Assembly (NCBI RefSeq): GCF_011064825.1
Contig: NZ_CP048751.1
Location: forward strand, 1,302,001 to 1,366,000
Length of the DNA: 64,000 nucleotides
Direction: 5' to 3'
From: Brevundimonas mediterranea
Lineage (GTDB): Bacteria > Pseudomonadota > Alphaproteobacteria > Caulobacterales > Caulobacteraceae
Shown here: piece by piece, positions 46,558 to 55,341 of the stretch
Layout of the letters: each line of letters starts with the position of its first letter
Position numbering within the stretch: the first letter of the stretch is position 1
The notes under the pieces: model-generated
What the model saw: only the letters and a program-made list of their open reading frames with translations
Told to the model about the DNA's origin: nothing
Database searches by the model: none
Program-made: the position numbers and the translations under genes

Positions 46558-49500
46558 ATGTTCAAAGCCCTGATTGAAACCTCCGTCCGCTTCCGCTGGT
46601 TCGTGGTCCTGGTCACGGCGCTCGTCGCCGCCCTGGGTCTGTTCGAACTGACGAGGCTTCCGATCGACGCCGTGCCGGACATCACCAACCGGCAGGTCCA
46701 GATCACCACCGTGGCCCCGGCGCTTGCGCCCGAACAAATCGAAAGGCAGGTCACCTATCCTCTTGAGACGGCGATGGCGGGCATTCCCGGTCTGACCTCG
46801 ACCCGATCCTTGAGCCGCAACGGGTTCAGCCAGATCACCGTCATCTTCACCGACCAGACCGACATCTACTTCGCCCGCCAGCAGGTAGCCGAGCGGATGG
46901 CCCAGGCGCGCGAAAGCCTGCCCGAAGGCGTCGAGCCCAACCTGTCGCCGATCACGACGGGCCTCGGCGAAGTCCTGATGTGGACGATCGACTACAAGCC
47001 GTTCACCACGGCCAACCTCGCCAAACCGGGTCAGCCGGGATGGCAGACCGGCGGCGCCTATCTGACCCCTGAAGGCGATCTGCTGACCACGCCCCAGACG
47101 CGCGCCACCTACCTGCGCACCGTTCAGGACTGGATCGTCGCGCCGCAGATGCGGACGGCGCCGGGTCTGGCCGGCGTCGACACGATCGGCGGCTATGTGA
47201 AGGAATACGCCGTCCGGCCTGACGTCTCCCGGCTTTCGGCCTATGGCTTGAGCCTCGGTGACCTTATCCAGGCGCTGGACAGAGCCAACACCCAGGCCGG
47301 CGCCGGCTATGTCCAGCGGGCCGGTGAAGCCTTAACCGTGCGTACCGACGCCCTGGCCTCGACCATCGAGGACCTGGCCCAGGCGCCGGTGGTCAATCGC
47401 GGCGGTCTGGTCGTCCGGGTCGCGGACGTGGCGACCGTCGAGATCGGCCAGTCGCCGCGTCTCGGCGGCGCGAGCCGAGACGGGCACGAAGCCGTGCTCG
47501 GCACCGCCCTGATGATCGCCGGCGGCAACAGCCGCACGGTCGCTCAGGCGGCGGGTGAGCGTCTGGACGAAATCCGCTCGACCCTGCCGGCGGGCATCGA
47601 GGCGGTGACGGTTTTGGACCGCAGCGCCCTGGTCAACTCGACGATCCAGACGGTGGCCCGCAACCTCATCGAGGGAGCCCTCCTGGTTATCGTCGTGCTG
47701 TTCCTGTTGCTCGGGAACATCCGCGCCGCCTCCATCACCGCCCTGATGATCCCGCTAAGTTTCCTGTTTGCCGTTATCGGCATGAATCGGTTCGGCATCA
47801 GCGGAAACCTGATGAGCCTCGGCGCCCTCGACTTCGGCCTGATGGTCGACGGCGGGGTCGTGGTGATCGAGAACACCCTGCTGCTGCTGACCCAGCGGCG
47901 GGCGTCGCTCGGTCGGATGTTGACCCGCCGTGAACGTCTCAACGTCGCGGTCCAGTCGGCGCGCCAAATGGTCAAGCCGGCGGCCTTCGGCCAGCTGATC
48001 ATCCTGCTCGTCTTCACTCCGCTGCTGATGCTCGAAGGAGTCGAGGGCAAGACCTTCGTGCCCATGGGGGCGACGGTCATGCTGGCCCTGGTCGGCGCGT
48101 TCATCTTCTCCTTCACCTTCGTGCCGGCGATGACGGCGCTCCTCGTCCGTGATCCGAAGTCTGCCCATGTGGACGAGAAGGGTCACGCCGAGGCGCATGA
48201 AACCTTCATCCTGAGGTTCGCAAGGCGCTGGATCGAACCGGCCATCCGCGCGGCGGTCGGCAATGCCCGTATCGTCATCGTCTCGGTCGTGGCGGCTCTG
48301 GTCGTCGGTGGCGTCGCCTTCACCACCCTGGGACGGGAGTTCATCCCAACCCTGGATGAGGGCGACATCGCCATGCAGGCGCTGAGGGTTCCCTCGGCTT
48401 CACTGGAGCAGTCCCTGATCATGCAGATGAACCTGGAACGGGCGATCTCGGCCCAGCCCGAGGTGGAGACCATGTTCTCGCGGACCGGGACGGCGGAGGC
48501 GGCGGTCGATCCCATGCCACCCAGTATCTCCGACAGCGTCATCGTGCTGAAGGACCGCAAGGACTGGCCCGATCCAAAGCTGGAGAAGGAAGTCCTGCTC
48601 GAACGGCTGGAAGAGGTCGCCGGCCAGCAGATCGGCAATAATTTCGAGTTCAGCCAGCCGATCGAACTGCGTTTCAACGAACTGATCTCGGGAGTCCGCA
48701 CCGACCTGGCCGTGCTGGTCTACGGCGACGACTTCGACACCCTTCAAAGGGTGGCGGATCAGGTGGCGACCGCCCTTCGCGAGACAACGGGTTCGGCCGA
48801 CGTTCGGGTCGAACAGGCGTCGGGCCTACCGACCTTGACCATCAGCGTCGACCGGTTCGCGGCGGCCAACTACGGCCTGTCCGCCGCCGACATTTCGGAG
48901 ACGGTCTCGGCCGCCGTCGGGGGGGCGAAAGCAGGCCGCATCTTTGAGGGCGACCGTCGGTTCGACGTCGTCGTGCGACTGCCTGACGCGGCGCGCAACG
49001 ATCCGGCGAGCCTGGCGGCCCTGCCGATCGTGTCATCGAACGGAACCGTCGTGCCCCTGTCTTCCGTGGCGCGGATCGAAACCGCCGAAGGTCCCAACCA
49101 GATCAGCCGCAACGACGGCTCCCGGCGGATGGTGGTTCAGGCCAACGTCCGGGGCCGCGATCTGGGCGGGTTCGTCACCGATGCGCAGAACAAGGTCGGG
49201 GAGATCGCCCTGCCGCCGGGTGTCCGCCTCGACTGGGGCGGCCAGTTCGAAAACCTGAAGCGGGCCGAGCAGCGCCTGGGTTTGGTCATCCCGATCGTCT
49301 TCGTCCTGATCGGGGTGCTGCTGTTCATGGCCCTGGGCTCGTTCGTGGAGGCCGGCCTAGTCTTCGTCTGCGTGCCTTTGGCCCTGATCGGCGGGGTGCT
49401 GGCCCTGCTGTTGCGCGGCATGCCCTTCTCGGTCTCGGCGGCGGTGGGCTTCATCGCCGTGTCCGGGGTCGCGACGCTGAACGGGCTGGTGCTGATGCAG

Positions 49501-49785
49501 GCCATCCGGGAGCGGCTCCAGAGCGGGCTGGACCCTCGTGAGGCGGCGAGGGAGGGGGCGTTCAGCCGCCTTCGTGCGGTGCTGACCACGGCGCTCGTCG
49601 CCATCGTCGGCTTCATCCCCATGGCCCTGGCCCATGGCGCGGGGGCGGAGGTGCAGAAACCCCTGGCCACCGTCGTCATCGGCGGCTTGCTGACGGCGAC
49701 CGTCCTGACGCTTCTGGTGCTGCCAACCTTCGCGGCCAGGGCCGTCAGCTATCGATCGGCCGAAGGCATTGACCATCAAGCCTAG
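46558..49785 (+). CDS. czcA: RND heavy-metal efflux pump (CzcA-like)
   Basis: A 1,075-residue inner-membrane proton/metal antiporter with 12 membrane helices and two large periplasmic loops. The HME-RND signature in helix 4 reads ALDFGLMVDGGVVVIEN (about residues 421-437); the acidic pair in DFG-x3-DG, plus Glu, is that of divalent-cation pumps (Zn, Co, Cd, Ni) rather than the copper/silver CusA type. It is immediately downstream of the adaptor. The exact metal is undetermined. Confidence 0.9.
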   Translation: MFKALIETSVRFRWFVVLVTALVAALGLFELTRLPIDAVPDITNRQVQITTVAPALAPEQIERQVTYPLETAMAGIPGLTSTRSLSRNGFSQITVIFTDQTDIYFARQQVAERMAQARESLPEGVEPNLSPITTGLGEVLMWTIDYKPFTTANLAKPGQPGWQTGGAYLTPEGDLLTTPQTRATYLRTVQDWIVAPQMRTAPGLAGVDTIGGYVKEYAVRPDVSRLSAYGLSLGDLIQALDRANTQAGAGYVQRAGEALTVRTDALASTIEDLAQAPVVNRGGLVVRVADVATVEIGQSPRLGGASRDGHEAVLGTALMIAGGNSRTVAQAAGERLDEIRSTLPAGIEAVTVLDRSALVNSTIQTVARNLIEGALLVIVVLFLLLGNIRAASITALMIPLSFLFAVIGMNRFGISGNLMSLGALDFGLMVDGGVVVIENTLLLLTQRRASLGRMLTRRERLNVAVQSARQMVKPAAFGQLIILLVFTPLLMLEGVEGKTFVPMGATVMLALVGAFIFSFTFVPAMTALLVRDPKSAHVDEKGHAEAHETFILRFARRWIEPAIRAAVGNARIVIVSVVAALVVGGVAFTTLGREFIPTLDEGDIAMQALRVPSASLEQSLIMQMNLERAISAQPEVETMFSRTGTAEAAVDPMPPSISDSVIVLKDRKDWPDPKLEKEVLLERLEEVAGQQIGNNFEFSQPIELRFNELISGVRTDLAVLVYGDDFDTLQRVADQVATALRETTGSADVRVEQASGLPTLTISVDRFAAANYGLSAADISETVSAAVGGAKAGRIFEGDRRFDVVVRLPDAARNDPASLAALPIVSSNGTVVPLSSVARIETAEGPNQISRNDGSRRMVVQANVRGRDLGGFVTDAQNKVGEIALPPGVRLDWGGQFENLKRAEQRLGLVIPIVFVLIGVLLFMALGSFVEAGLVFVCVPLALIGGVLALLLRGMPFSVSAAVGFIAVSGVATLNGLVLMQAIRERLQSGLDPREAAREGAFSRLRAVLTTALVAIVGFIPMALAHGAGAEVQKPLATVVIGGLLTATVLTLLVLPTFAARAVSYRSAEGIDHQA

Positions 49786-49998
49786 CCTTTGAGTCCGATC
49801 CGCCGCCAGGCGGGTCGGACTTATCAACGAGGTTCGCATATCCAAGCCTAAGAGCACCTGAGTGAGCCCCAGACTGAACTGGATTGGAATTGAGCAATTA
49901 AATCAGTGGCTTATTGAAAGATGCGATGGCCAGTTACAGTCACACGCGACAGCCGACCAAGTCGCTAGCCCAACAGCATACTGGATAAGAAGAAGAAA

Positions 49999-50051
49999 TG
50001 GCGCACCCGGAGCGATTCGAACGCCCGACCCCCAGATTCGTAGTCTGGAGA
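49999..50051 (-). repeat. tRNA-Arg(ACG) 3'-half remnant, copy 3
   Basis: The third copy of the 53-base tRNA segment, with intact anticodon stem pairing and T arm and no 5' half. It bounds module B from module C. The surrounding 49,786-50,203 contains no gene I can support and is A/T-rich from about 49,850 to 49,998. Confidence 0.9.
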
Positions 50052-50203
50052 AAAGCTATTGAATATGAAGGGCTTGGATTTCGCCTTCCGTAACGATCGA
50101 AGCTGACGCGGTCCTGGGGACTCGCCGTGTTCCATGCGTCACCGCAAACGCCCGCACCGCCCCTTTAGGTCCTCGCCACATAGGCGAATACATTATTCAG
50201 CGA

Positions 50204-50926
50204 TCAAAACTGCACGGGGGTGCCGGCGATCCGACCGCAGAACTGGTTCCATGCCGTATTGAAGTAGGCCCCCACCATGCCGGTCTGGTCATCGACCTGC
50301 GCTGATGCCTCTCCACGGTTCGTCACCCCGGCTTCAAACCGCTTGAAGTCCGACACGCCGCCGTGTGCGTTACGGCCGCTCACCTCGCCGCAGAACATCG
50401 TGGTGCCATTGTCGTGCTGGATGCGCCGGACGTTGCGAAACTGCGCTGATGCGGGTTCTCGCAGTTTGCTGGTGACGGCGCGCCGTGCGGCGGCTCTGAT
50501 TTGTGCGGGCGACCAGTTTACGGTTGGTGTCCGGGCGCGATCTGCCTCGACCTGCGCCGCATATTCGCCGGATGCGATCCGGCGCAGGCGCTCCGTGACT
50601 TCTGCGAGCGAGCCCGGAGGCGGAGCGGCCTGGGCGACCTGCTGATAGGGTTGAGGCTGCGGCGACAGCACGCCCAACAGCGCCTCTTCTTCTCCAGGCT
50701 CCCAGCCCCGGATGACCGGCGGCAGGTCCATGTAGGTCTCGACCCCGGCGTTGTCGGGGTCCCGCAGATAACCCCGAATGGCCGGATCAGTTCGGCAAGC
50801 CTGAACCAGTCGGGCGTCTTGGTAAGTGCAGGTGTTGGGATTGCCCCTCGCGCTGCTAGGGGATGTGATCCCCAGGGACGCGGCGGCGACGAAAAGCGCC
50901 GCGCTGAATATCACCACCATTTTCAT
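50204..50926 (-). CDS. Secreted protein with a C-terminal CGEV-type domain
   Basis: A 240-residue protein with a signal peptide ending SSARG (about residue 27) and several Cys (TCTYQDARLVQACR, CGEVSGRN, QFCGRI) suggesting disulfides. The C-terminal part (about 145-235) has REPASAQFRNVR and MFCGEVSGRNAHGG followed by DFKRF, a pattern common in small phage and bacterial secreted proteins of unknown function. It diverges from the XRE gene at 51003. I do not assign a role. Confidence 0.7.
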   Translation of the reverse strand: MKMVVIFSAALFVAAASLGITSPSSARGNPNTCTYQDARLVQACRTDPAIRGYLRDPDNAGVETYMDLPPVIRGWEPGEEEALLGVLSPQPQPYQQVAQAAPPPGSLAEVTERLRRIASGEYAAQVEADRARTPTVNWSPAQIRAAARRAVTSKLREPASAQFRNVRRIQHDNGTTMFCGEVSGRNAHGGVSDFKRFEAGVTNRGEASAQVDDQTGMVGAYFNTAWNQFCGRIAGTPVQF

Positions 50927-51002
50927 CGATCTTGCCCTTCAGATTTAATCTGTAGGCTATAACCCGTGGTTTAACGACTGATGAAGCTGTCGCTTGCCCG
51001 GC

Positions 51003-51269
51003 ATGAACGGACGGGCGCTGGTGGCGTGGAATCTCAGGCGGCTGCGGACCGAGCGAGGGTTGTCGCAAGAGCGGCTGGCTGCCGACACGGGCGTTGACCG
51101 GGCCTATGTCAGCGAACTGGAACGCGCGCAGGCAAACGCTTCGGTCGATCTGCTGGATCGGTTGGCGGAGGTCCTAACGGCACCTCTGGCGGAGTTTTTC
51201 ATGGAGCCGCAGGACCCTGAGAATCCGCCGGCAGCTTTGCGCAGCGGGCGCCGCCCGAAGAATGGTTAG
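51003..51269 (+). CDS. XRE-family helix-turn-helix regulator
   Basis: An 88-residue protein consisting of one XRE/Cro-type helix-turn-helix (about residues 7-62, with LRTERGLSQERLAADTGVDRAYVSELER) and a short Pro-rich tail. The ATG at 51003 begins the domain. It stands just before the defence operon on the same strand, so it may control it, as restriction-modification C proteins do. Confidence 0.85.
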   Translation: MNGRALVAWNLRRLRTERGLSQERLAADTGVDRAYVSELERAQANASVDLLDRLAEVLTAPLAEFFMEPQDPENPPAALRSGRRPKNG

Positions 51270-51371
51270 AGCCAGACAAACGCACACAACCGGCGGCCGA
51301 AGGGCAAGCTAGGAGTCGCTCAGCACGTCCAAGTCAAATAGAGTGCTAAGACTACATGGTGGGGGCGATGT

Positions 51372-54300
51372 TTGCGGATCATAGCCAACAAGGGGACTGA
51401 TCGCGCCGTCGATCAGATCGCAGGAGCAGCCGTGCCGGCTGATGCCAGCGCTGTGACCACTAGCGTCTCAGTCTTTGGCATATCGGCGCTTCAGGGATTA
51501 TTGCCCCGCAATCTCGCGCTGCGCCTGCTGCTGTCGGCGGACACCGCCTTGACTGACGACCTGCTAGGTGGCCGGTCGGATCGCTCGCTACGGAACAGTC
51601 TAACCGGTCGTCGGCTGGCGGCCGACGCGGCTCAGTGGGTGGCCAGCGCACAGGTCCGGGTTGCTCAGAGCCGCGTGCCCCAGTCCACATTCATGCTCCG
51701 AGACCAGGACGGCGCCCCAACGCTAGCAATGGTCGGGGCTTGCGCGCTGACGACATCTGGCTTGGGGGTGACGCCTGCTGATCCGTTCAGCCTGCTCCAG
51801 ACAGCGGAGACAATGGCCGAACTTACGACGCTGGCCTCTTGGTTCGAAGAGCAGTGGCGGACGTTGGGTGATAAGTCGGTAGGCCGGGATGATTTCCTGA
51901 ACCGGCTCAGCCTGCTCGCCGACCGCCGGTCTGCCTCAGAAGTTCACCTCCGCATCCTCGACGCTCTGTTCAACGAGATGGGCGAGGCTTTGGACGAAGA
52001 GCGGATCGTACGCTCGGCGACCGGCATCCGCGACACAACGGTCTGGTCGAAACTATACCGCTTCCAACGCGACGGCGTCGTCGGCGCCATCGACAAGCTG
52101 CAACGATACGGCGGCTGCATCATCGCTGACAGCGTAGGCTTGGGTAAAACCTTCGAGGCCTTGGCGGTCATCAAGTATCATGAACTGCGAAATGATCGCG
52201 TCCTGGTCCTATGTCCCAAACGGCTCAGAGACAACTGGACGCTCTGGAAAGCCAATGATCGACGCAACAGCCTCGCCGGCGACCGCTTCAACTACGATGT
52301 GTTGAACCACACCGACCTGTCGCGCGACGGAGGGATGTCGGGCGACATCCAATTGAGCCACGTGAACTGGGGCAACTACGACCTGGTGGTCATTGATGAA
52401 TCTCACAATTTCAGAAACCGCGCTGCACATAAAGACAAGGAAGGCCGTTACGATCGGCTGATGCGGCAGATCATCAAGGCCGGGGTGAAGACTCGGGTCC
52501 TGATGCTGTCGGCGACGCCGGTGAACAACCGTTTGGCCGACATCAAGAACCAGATCGCCTTCGCGACCGAAGGCAACGACGCCGCCCTCGCCGCCCAGAA
52601 CATCCCTTCGATCGAGGCGACGATCCGCTTCGCACAGGGCCAGTTCAACCGCTGGCAGGAGATGCCCGAGGCCCGGCGCACGTCGGCCAGACTGCTCGAC
52701 ATGTTGGGCTTCGACTACTTCCGGCTGCTCGACCTCATGACGATCGCGCGAAGCCGCAAGCACGTGGAGCGCTACTACGGGACCAGTGAGACTGGCACCT
52801 TCCCCACCAGGCTCGCTCCGCTGAACATCAAGGCTGACGTCGACAGCAGCGGCACCTTCCCGCCGATTGGCGAGATCAACAATGCGATCCGACGGCTCAA
52901 CCTCGCGGTCTATGCGCCCCTCCGCTACGTGCTCGACTCCAAGAAGAAGGCTTACGACGAGAAATACAGCCAGCAGGTTCGTGGTGGCGGCGGCGTGTTC
53001 AGCCAGTTGGATCGGGAAGAAAGTCTGGTCCACCTGCTCAGGGTCAACCTGCTCAAGCGGATGGAGAGTTCCGTCGCCAGCTTCGCGATGACCTTGCGTC
53101 GTCAGCTTGAGGCCGTCGATGCGCTGATTGCGAAGATCGACGCACACGAAGTCGCCCTGGACGAGCCATCCATCGACGATCTGGACTTGGACGATCCCCT
53201 TTTCGAAGCCCTCGCCGTCGGACGCCGGGTGCGCGTGCTGCTGGCTGACGCCGATCGCGTCCGCTGGCGTCAGGACCTGGACGAGGATCGCGCAGGCCTG
53301 TCCGCCATGTTGGTCGATGCCGAAGCGATCATCCCCGACCGTGACGCCAAACTGGCGCGGCTGCGTTCGTTCATCGCCGAGAAGGTCGCAGCGCCGTTCA
53401 ACCCCGGCAACCGTAAGATCATCGTCTTCACCGCCTTCGCCGACACGGCGCGCTACCTCTACGACGAACTGGTCAAGACCGGTGACGCCAATACCGCTCT
53501 GGTTACGGGATCGGGCGGCAACCGGACCACCATCAAGGGCTTGCGTTCCGATCTCGGCTCGATCCTCACGGCCTTCTCCCCCCGATCCAAGGGGCGGCCC
53601 GACGACATGGCTGACGAAGGCGAGATCGATCTGCTCATCGCCACCGACGTCATCAGCGAGGGGCAGAACCTTCAGGACTGCGACTGCCTGATCAACTACG
53701 ACATCCACTGGAACCCGGTGCGGATCGTCCAGCGGTTCGGGCGGATCGACCGGATCGGATCGGTCAACGACACGATCCAGTTGGTGAACTTCTGGCCCAA
53801 CGTCGACCTGGATACCTACATCGGCCTGGAGAAACGGGTTTCGGGCCGGATGAAGCTGCTCGACGTGTCGGCTACGGGCGAGGAGAACATCATCGAGCCG
53901 TCGTCAGGCGACGTGATGAACGATCTCGACTACCGCCGTCGCCAGCTTGAGGCGCTTCAGACGACGGTCATCGATCTGGAAGACCTGTCGTCGGGCGTGT
54001 CGATCGCCGACATGACGTTGAACGACCTTCGGGCGGATTTCGCGGCGCTTAAGCCGGAGGCACGCGAAGCCGTGGCACTCTTGCCACTGACGGCCCACGC
54101 TGCGGTGTGGGCGGACGACGAGGTTCCCGCTGGCGCCATCTTTTGCCTGCGCGCCGAAACGCCAAAGGCGCTGGCCGCCTTGTCGCCTAACGATCCTCTG
54201 CGGCCCCACGTCGTCGTCCACGTGGGACCGGACGGAGAAATACTGCTGACGCCGAGCCAGGCCAAGCGCGCGCTAGACCGGACGAAATATCTGGCTGATC

Positions 54301-54548
54301 GCGGCCAGACCCCCGACGACTCGGCCTGGGACCGGCTGGACGCCATGACCCGTCAGGGGCGCGTGATGAAGCCTTGGCAGGACGCCTTGGCCGCCGCCGT
54401 CGCCGCCGTCTCGGGCAAGGCTGAGGAGCGGGCCATCGACAGCCTGTTCAGCGCCGGTGTCCTGGCCGATCCAACCGGTTTCGCGGGCATGGAGGACTGG
54501 GAGGTCGTCGGCTGGTTTGCTGTACTGGAACGGCAGCCCGAAGAATGA
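51372..54548 (+). CDS. SNF2-type helicase with N-terminal PLD-like region
   Basis: A helicase of about 1,058 residues. Residues 1-220 have the layout of PLD-like nuclease regions seen in bacterial defence helicases (TTSVSVFGISALQGLL) but I see no HKD catalytic motif, so it may be inactive. The SNF2 ATPase has Walker A in DSVGLGKTFEAL (about 255) and the DEAH-box variant DESHN (about 339). Helicase C has IVFTAFADTARY, ISEGQNL and QRFGRIDRIG. The start is a TTG at 51372. It overlaps the DUF4391 gene by 4 bases. Confidence 0.88.
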   Translation: MRIIANKGTDRAVDQIAGAAVPADASAVTTSVSVFGISALQGLLPRNLALRLLLSADTALTDDLLGGRSDRSLRNSLTGRRLAADAAQWVASAQVRVAQSRVPQSTFMLRDQDGAPTLAMVGACALTTSGLGVTPADPFSLLQTAETMAELTTLASWFEEQWRTLGDKSVGRDDFLNRLSLLADRRSASEVHLRILDALFNEMGEALDEERIVRSATGIRDTTVWSKLYRFQRDGVVGAIDKLQRYGGCIIADSVGLGKTFEALAVIKYHELRNDRVLVLCPKRLRDNWTLWKANDRRNSLAGDRFNYDVLNHTDLSRDGGMSGDIQLSHVNWGNYDLVVIDESHNFRNRAAHKDKEGRYDRLMRQIIKAGVKTRVLMLSATPVNNRLADIKNQIAFATEGNDAALAAQNIPSIEATIRFAQGQFNRWQEMPEARRTSARLLDMLGFDYFRLLDLMTIARSRKHVERYYGTSETGTFPTRLAPLNIKADVDSSGTFPPIGEINNAIRRLNLAVYAPLRYVLDSKKKAYDEKYSQQVRGGGGVFSQLDREESLVHLLRVNLLKRMESSVASFAMTLRRQLEAVDALIAKIDAHEVALDEPSIDDLDLDDPLFEALAVGRRVRVLLADADRVRWRQDLDEDRAGLSAMLVDAEAIIPDRDAKLARLRSFIAEKVAAPFNPGNRKIIVFTAFADTARYLYDELVKTGDANTALVTGSGGNRTTIKGLRSDLGSILTAFSPRSKGRPDDMADEGEIDLLIATDVISEGQNLQDCDCLINYDIHWNPVRIVQRFGRIDRIGSVNDTIQLVNFWPNVDLDTYIGLEKRVSGRMKLLDVSATGEENIIEPSSGDVMNDLDYRRRQLEALQTTVIDLEDLSSGVSIADMTLNDLRADFAALKPEAREAVALLPLTAHAAVWADDEVPAGAIFCLRAETPKALAALSPNDPLRPHVVVHVGPDGEILLTPSQAKRALDRTKYLADRGQTPDDSAWDRLDAMTRQGRVMKPWQDALAAAVAAVSGKAEERAIDSLFSAGVLADPTGFAGMEDWEVVGWFAVLERQPEE

Positions 54549-55309
54549 TGTCTGCACTTGAACGGGTGTTCGATGCCTTGGCCCTGCCATCGGCGACGGC
54601 GGTCGACAGGCGTGTGGCCAAGACCGTGTTCAACGAGCAGGCTGACCTGTCGGCGGCGGACAAGCGGTTACTCGACGGCGGTCTGGATCGGCTCGATTGG
54701 CGCGCGACCTTACGGCCGGCGTCGGTCGGATTGGCGGGCTATGCCGATGAGGTTCGGACCTATCCCCAGATCGTGGTGATGTCTGCGCGGTTGCGGACCG
54801 AGGCGGCGGCCGATCGACTGACGACCGTGATCCACCGGGCCATCGCCCATCCCCTGCTACTCCTGTGCGAAGCGGGCGGGTCCGTCGTTGTGTCCATCGG
54901 CCTGAAGCGGCATCATGAGCGAGAAGAAGGCCGGGTGGTGGTTGAGCGGATCGCTGCCTCGACCGCCATTACGGTGCCCTTCACGCCTGTGACCGAGACT
55001 TTTTTGAATAGCCTGAACCTGGCGGGTATCGGCGGCTACGACCTTTGGGCGCTCCACGTAGGCTGGGCGGAGCGTATCGAGGCTTTTGCGGTGGCGCAGG
55101 TCACCGGCGCCTTTCGCCTGTCCACAGACGAGGCCGACGCGCAGACGCGACGCGACAGACTGGCCGCGTACGAGGCGCAAATCAAAACGGTCGCCGCCTT
55201 GCGCAAGCGCGCCCAGACTGAGAAGCAACTGAATCGGCGTATCGATTTGGCGCGAGAGGTGACGCAGGCAGAACAACTGCTCGCCGACATCGTCGCCGCA
55301 CTGACTTGA
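54545..55309 (+). CDS. DUF4391 protein of a defence operon
   Basis: A 254-residue protein with the DUF4391 pattern: VFNEQADLSAADKRLL, an internal YADEV and PQIVVMSARLR, a beta region around IHRAIAHPLLLL, and a C-terminal coiled helix (LRKRAQTEKQLNRRIDLAREVTQ, split by the 20-residue limit as LRKRAQTEKQL and RRIDLAREV). The family recurs between helicase and Mod genes of type III-like systems, so it is probably a subunit or regulator. The biochemical role is unknown. It overlaps the helicase stop. Confidence 0.8.
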   Translation: MMSALERVFDALALPSATAVDRRVAKTVFNEQADLSAADKRLLDGGLDRLDWRATLRPASVGLAGYADEVRTYPQIVVMSARLRTEAAADRLTTVIHRAIAHPLLLLCEAGGSVVVSIGLKRHHEREEGRVVVERIAASTAITVPFTPVTETFLNSLNLAGIGGYDLWALHVGWAERIEAFAVAQVTGAFRLSTDEADAQTRRDRLAAYEAQIKTVAALRKRAQTEKQLNRRIDLAREVTQAEQLLADIVAALT

Positions 55310-55341
55310 CGCTGACTGAACTGACCTACCGGAGCCTGCCC

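Larger units (their letters stand above)
43431..49998. mobile_element. Module B: tRNA-Arg-bounded island with metal-efflux genes
   Basis: A 6.6-kb segment between direct tRNA-Arg remnants (43,431 and 49,999). All four genes encode heavy-metal handling. It has no integrase. The 255 bases at its left side (43,484-43,738) hold no gene I can support, only a small CGACCC/GGGTCG inverted repeat at 43,671-43,685. Confidence 0.65.

Noticed and set aside
49862..50062. 66-codon frame across tRNA remnant 3
   Set aside because: It is read through the tRNA copy itself; the sequence (for example GAPGAIRTPDPQIRS) is a known translation artefact of tRNA DNA.
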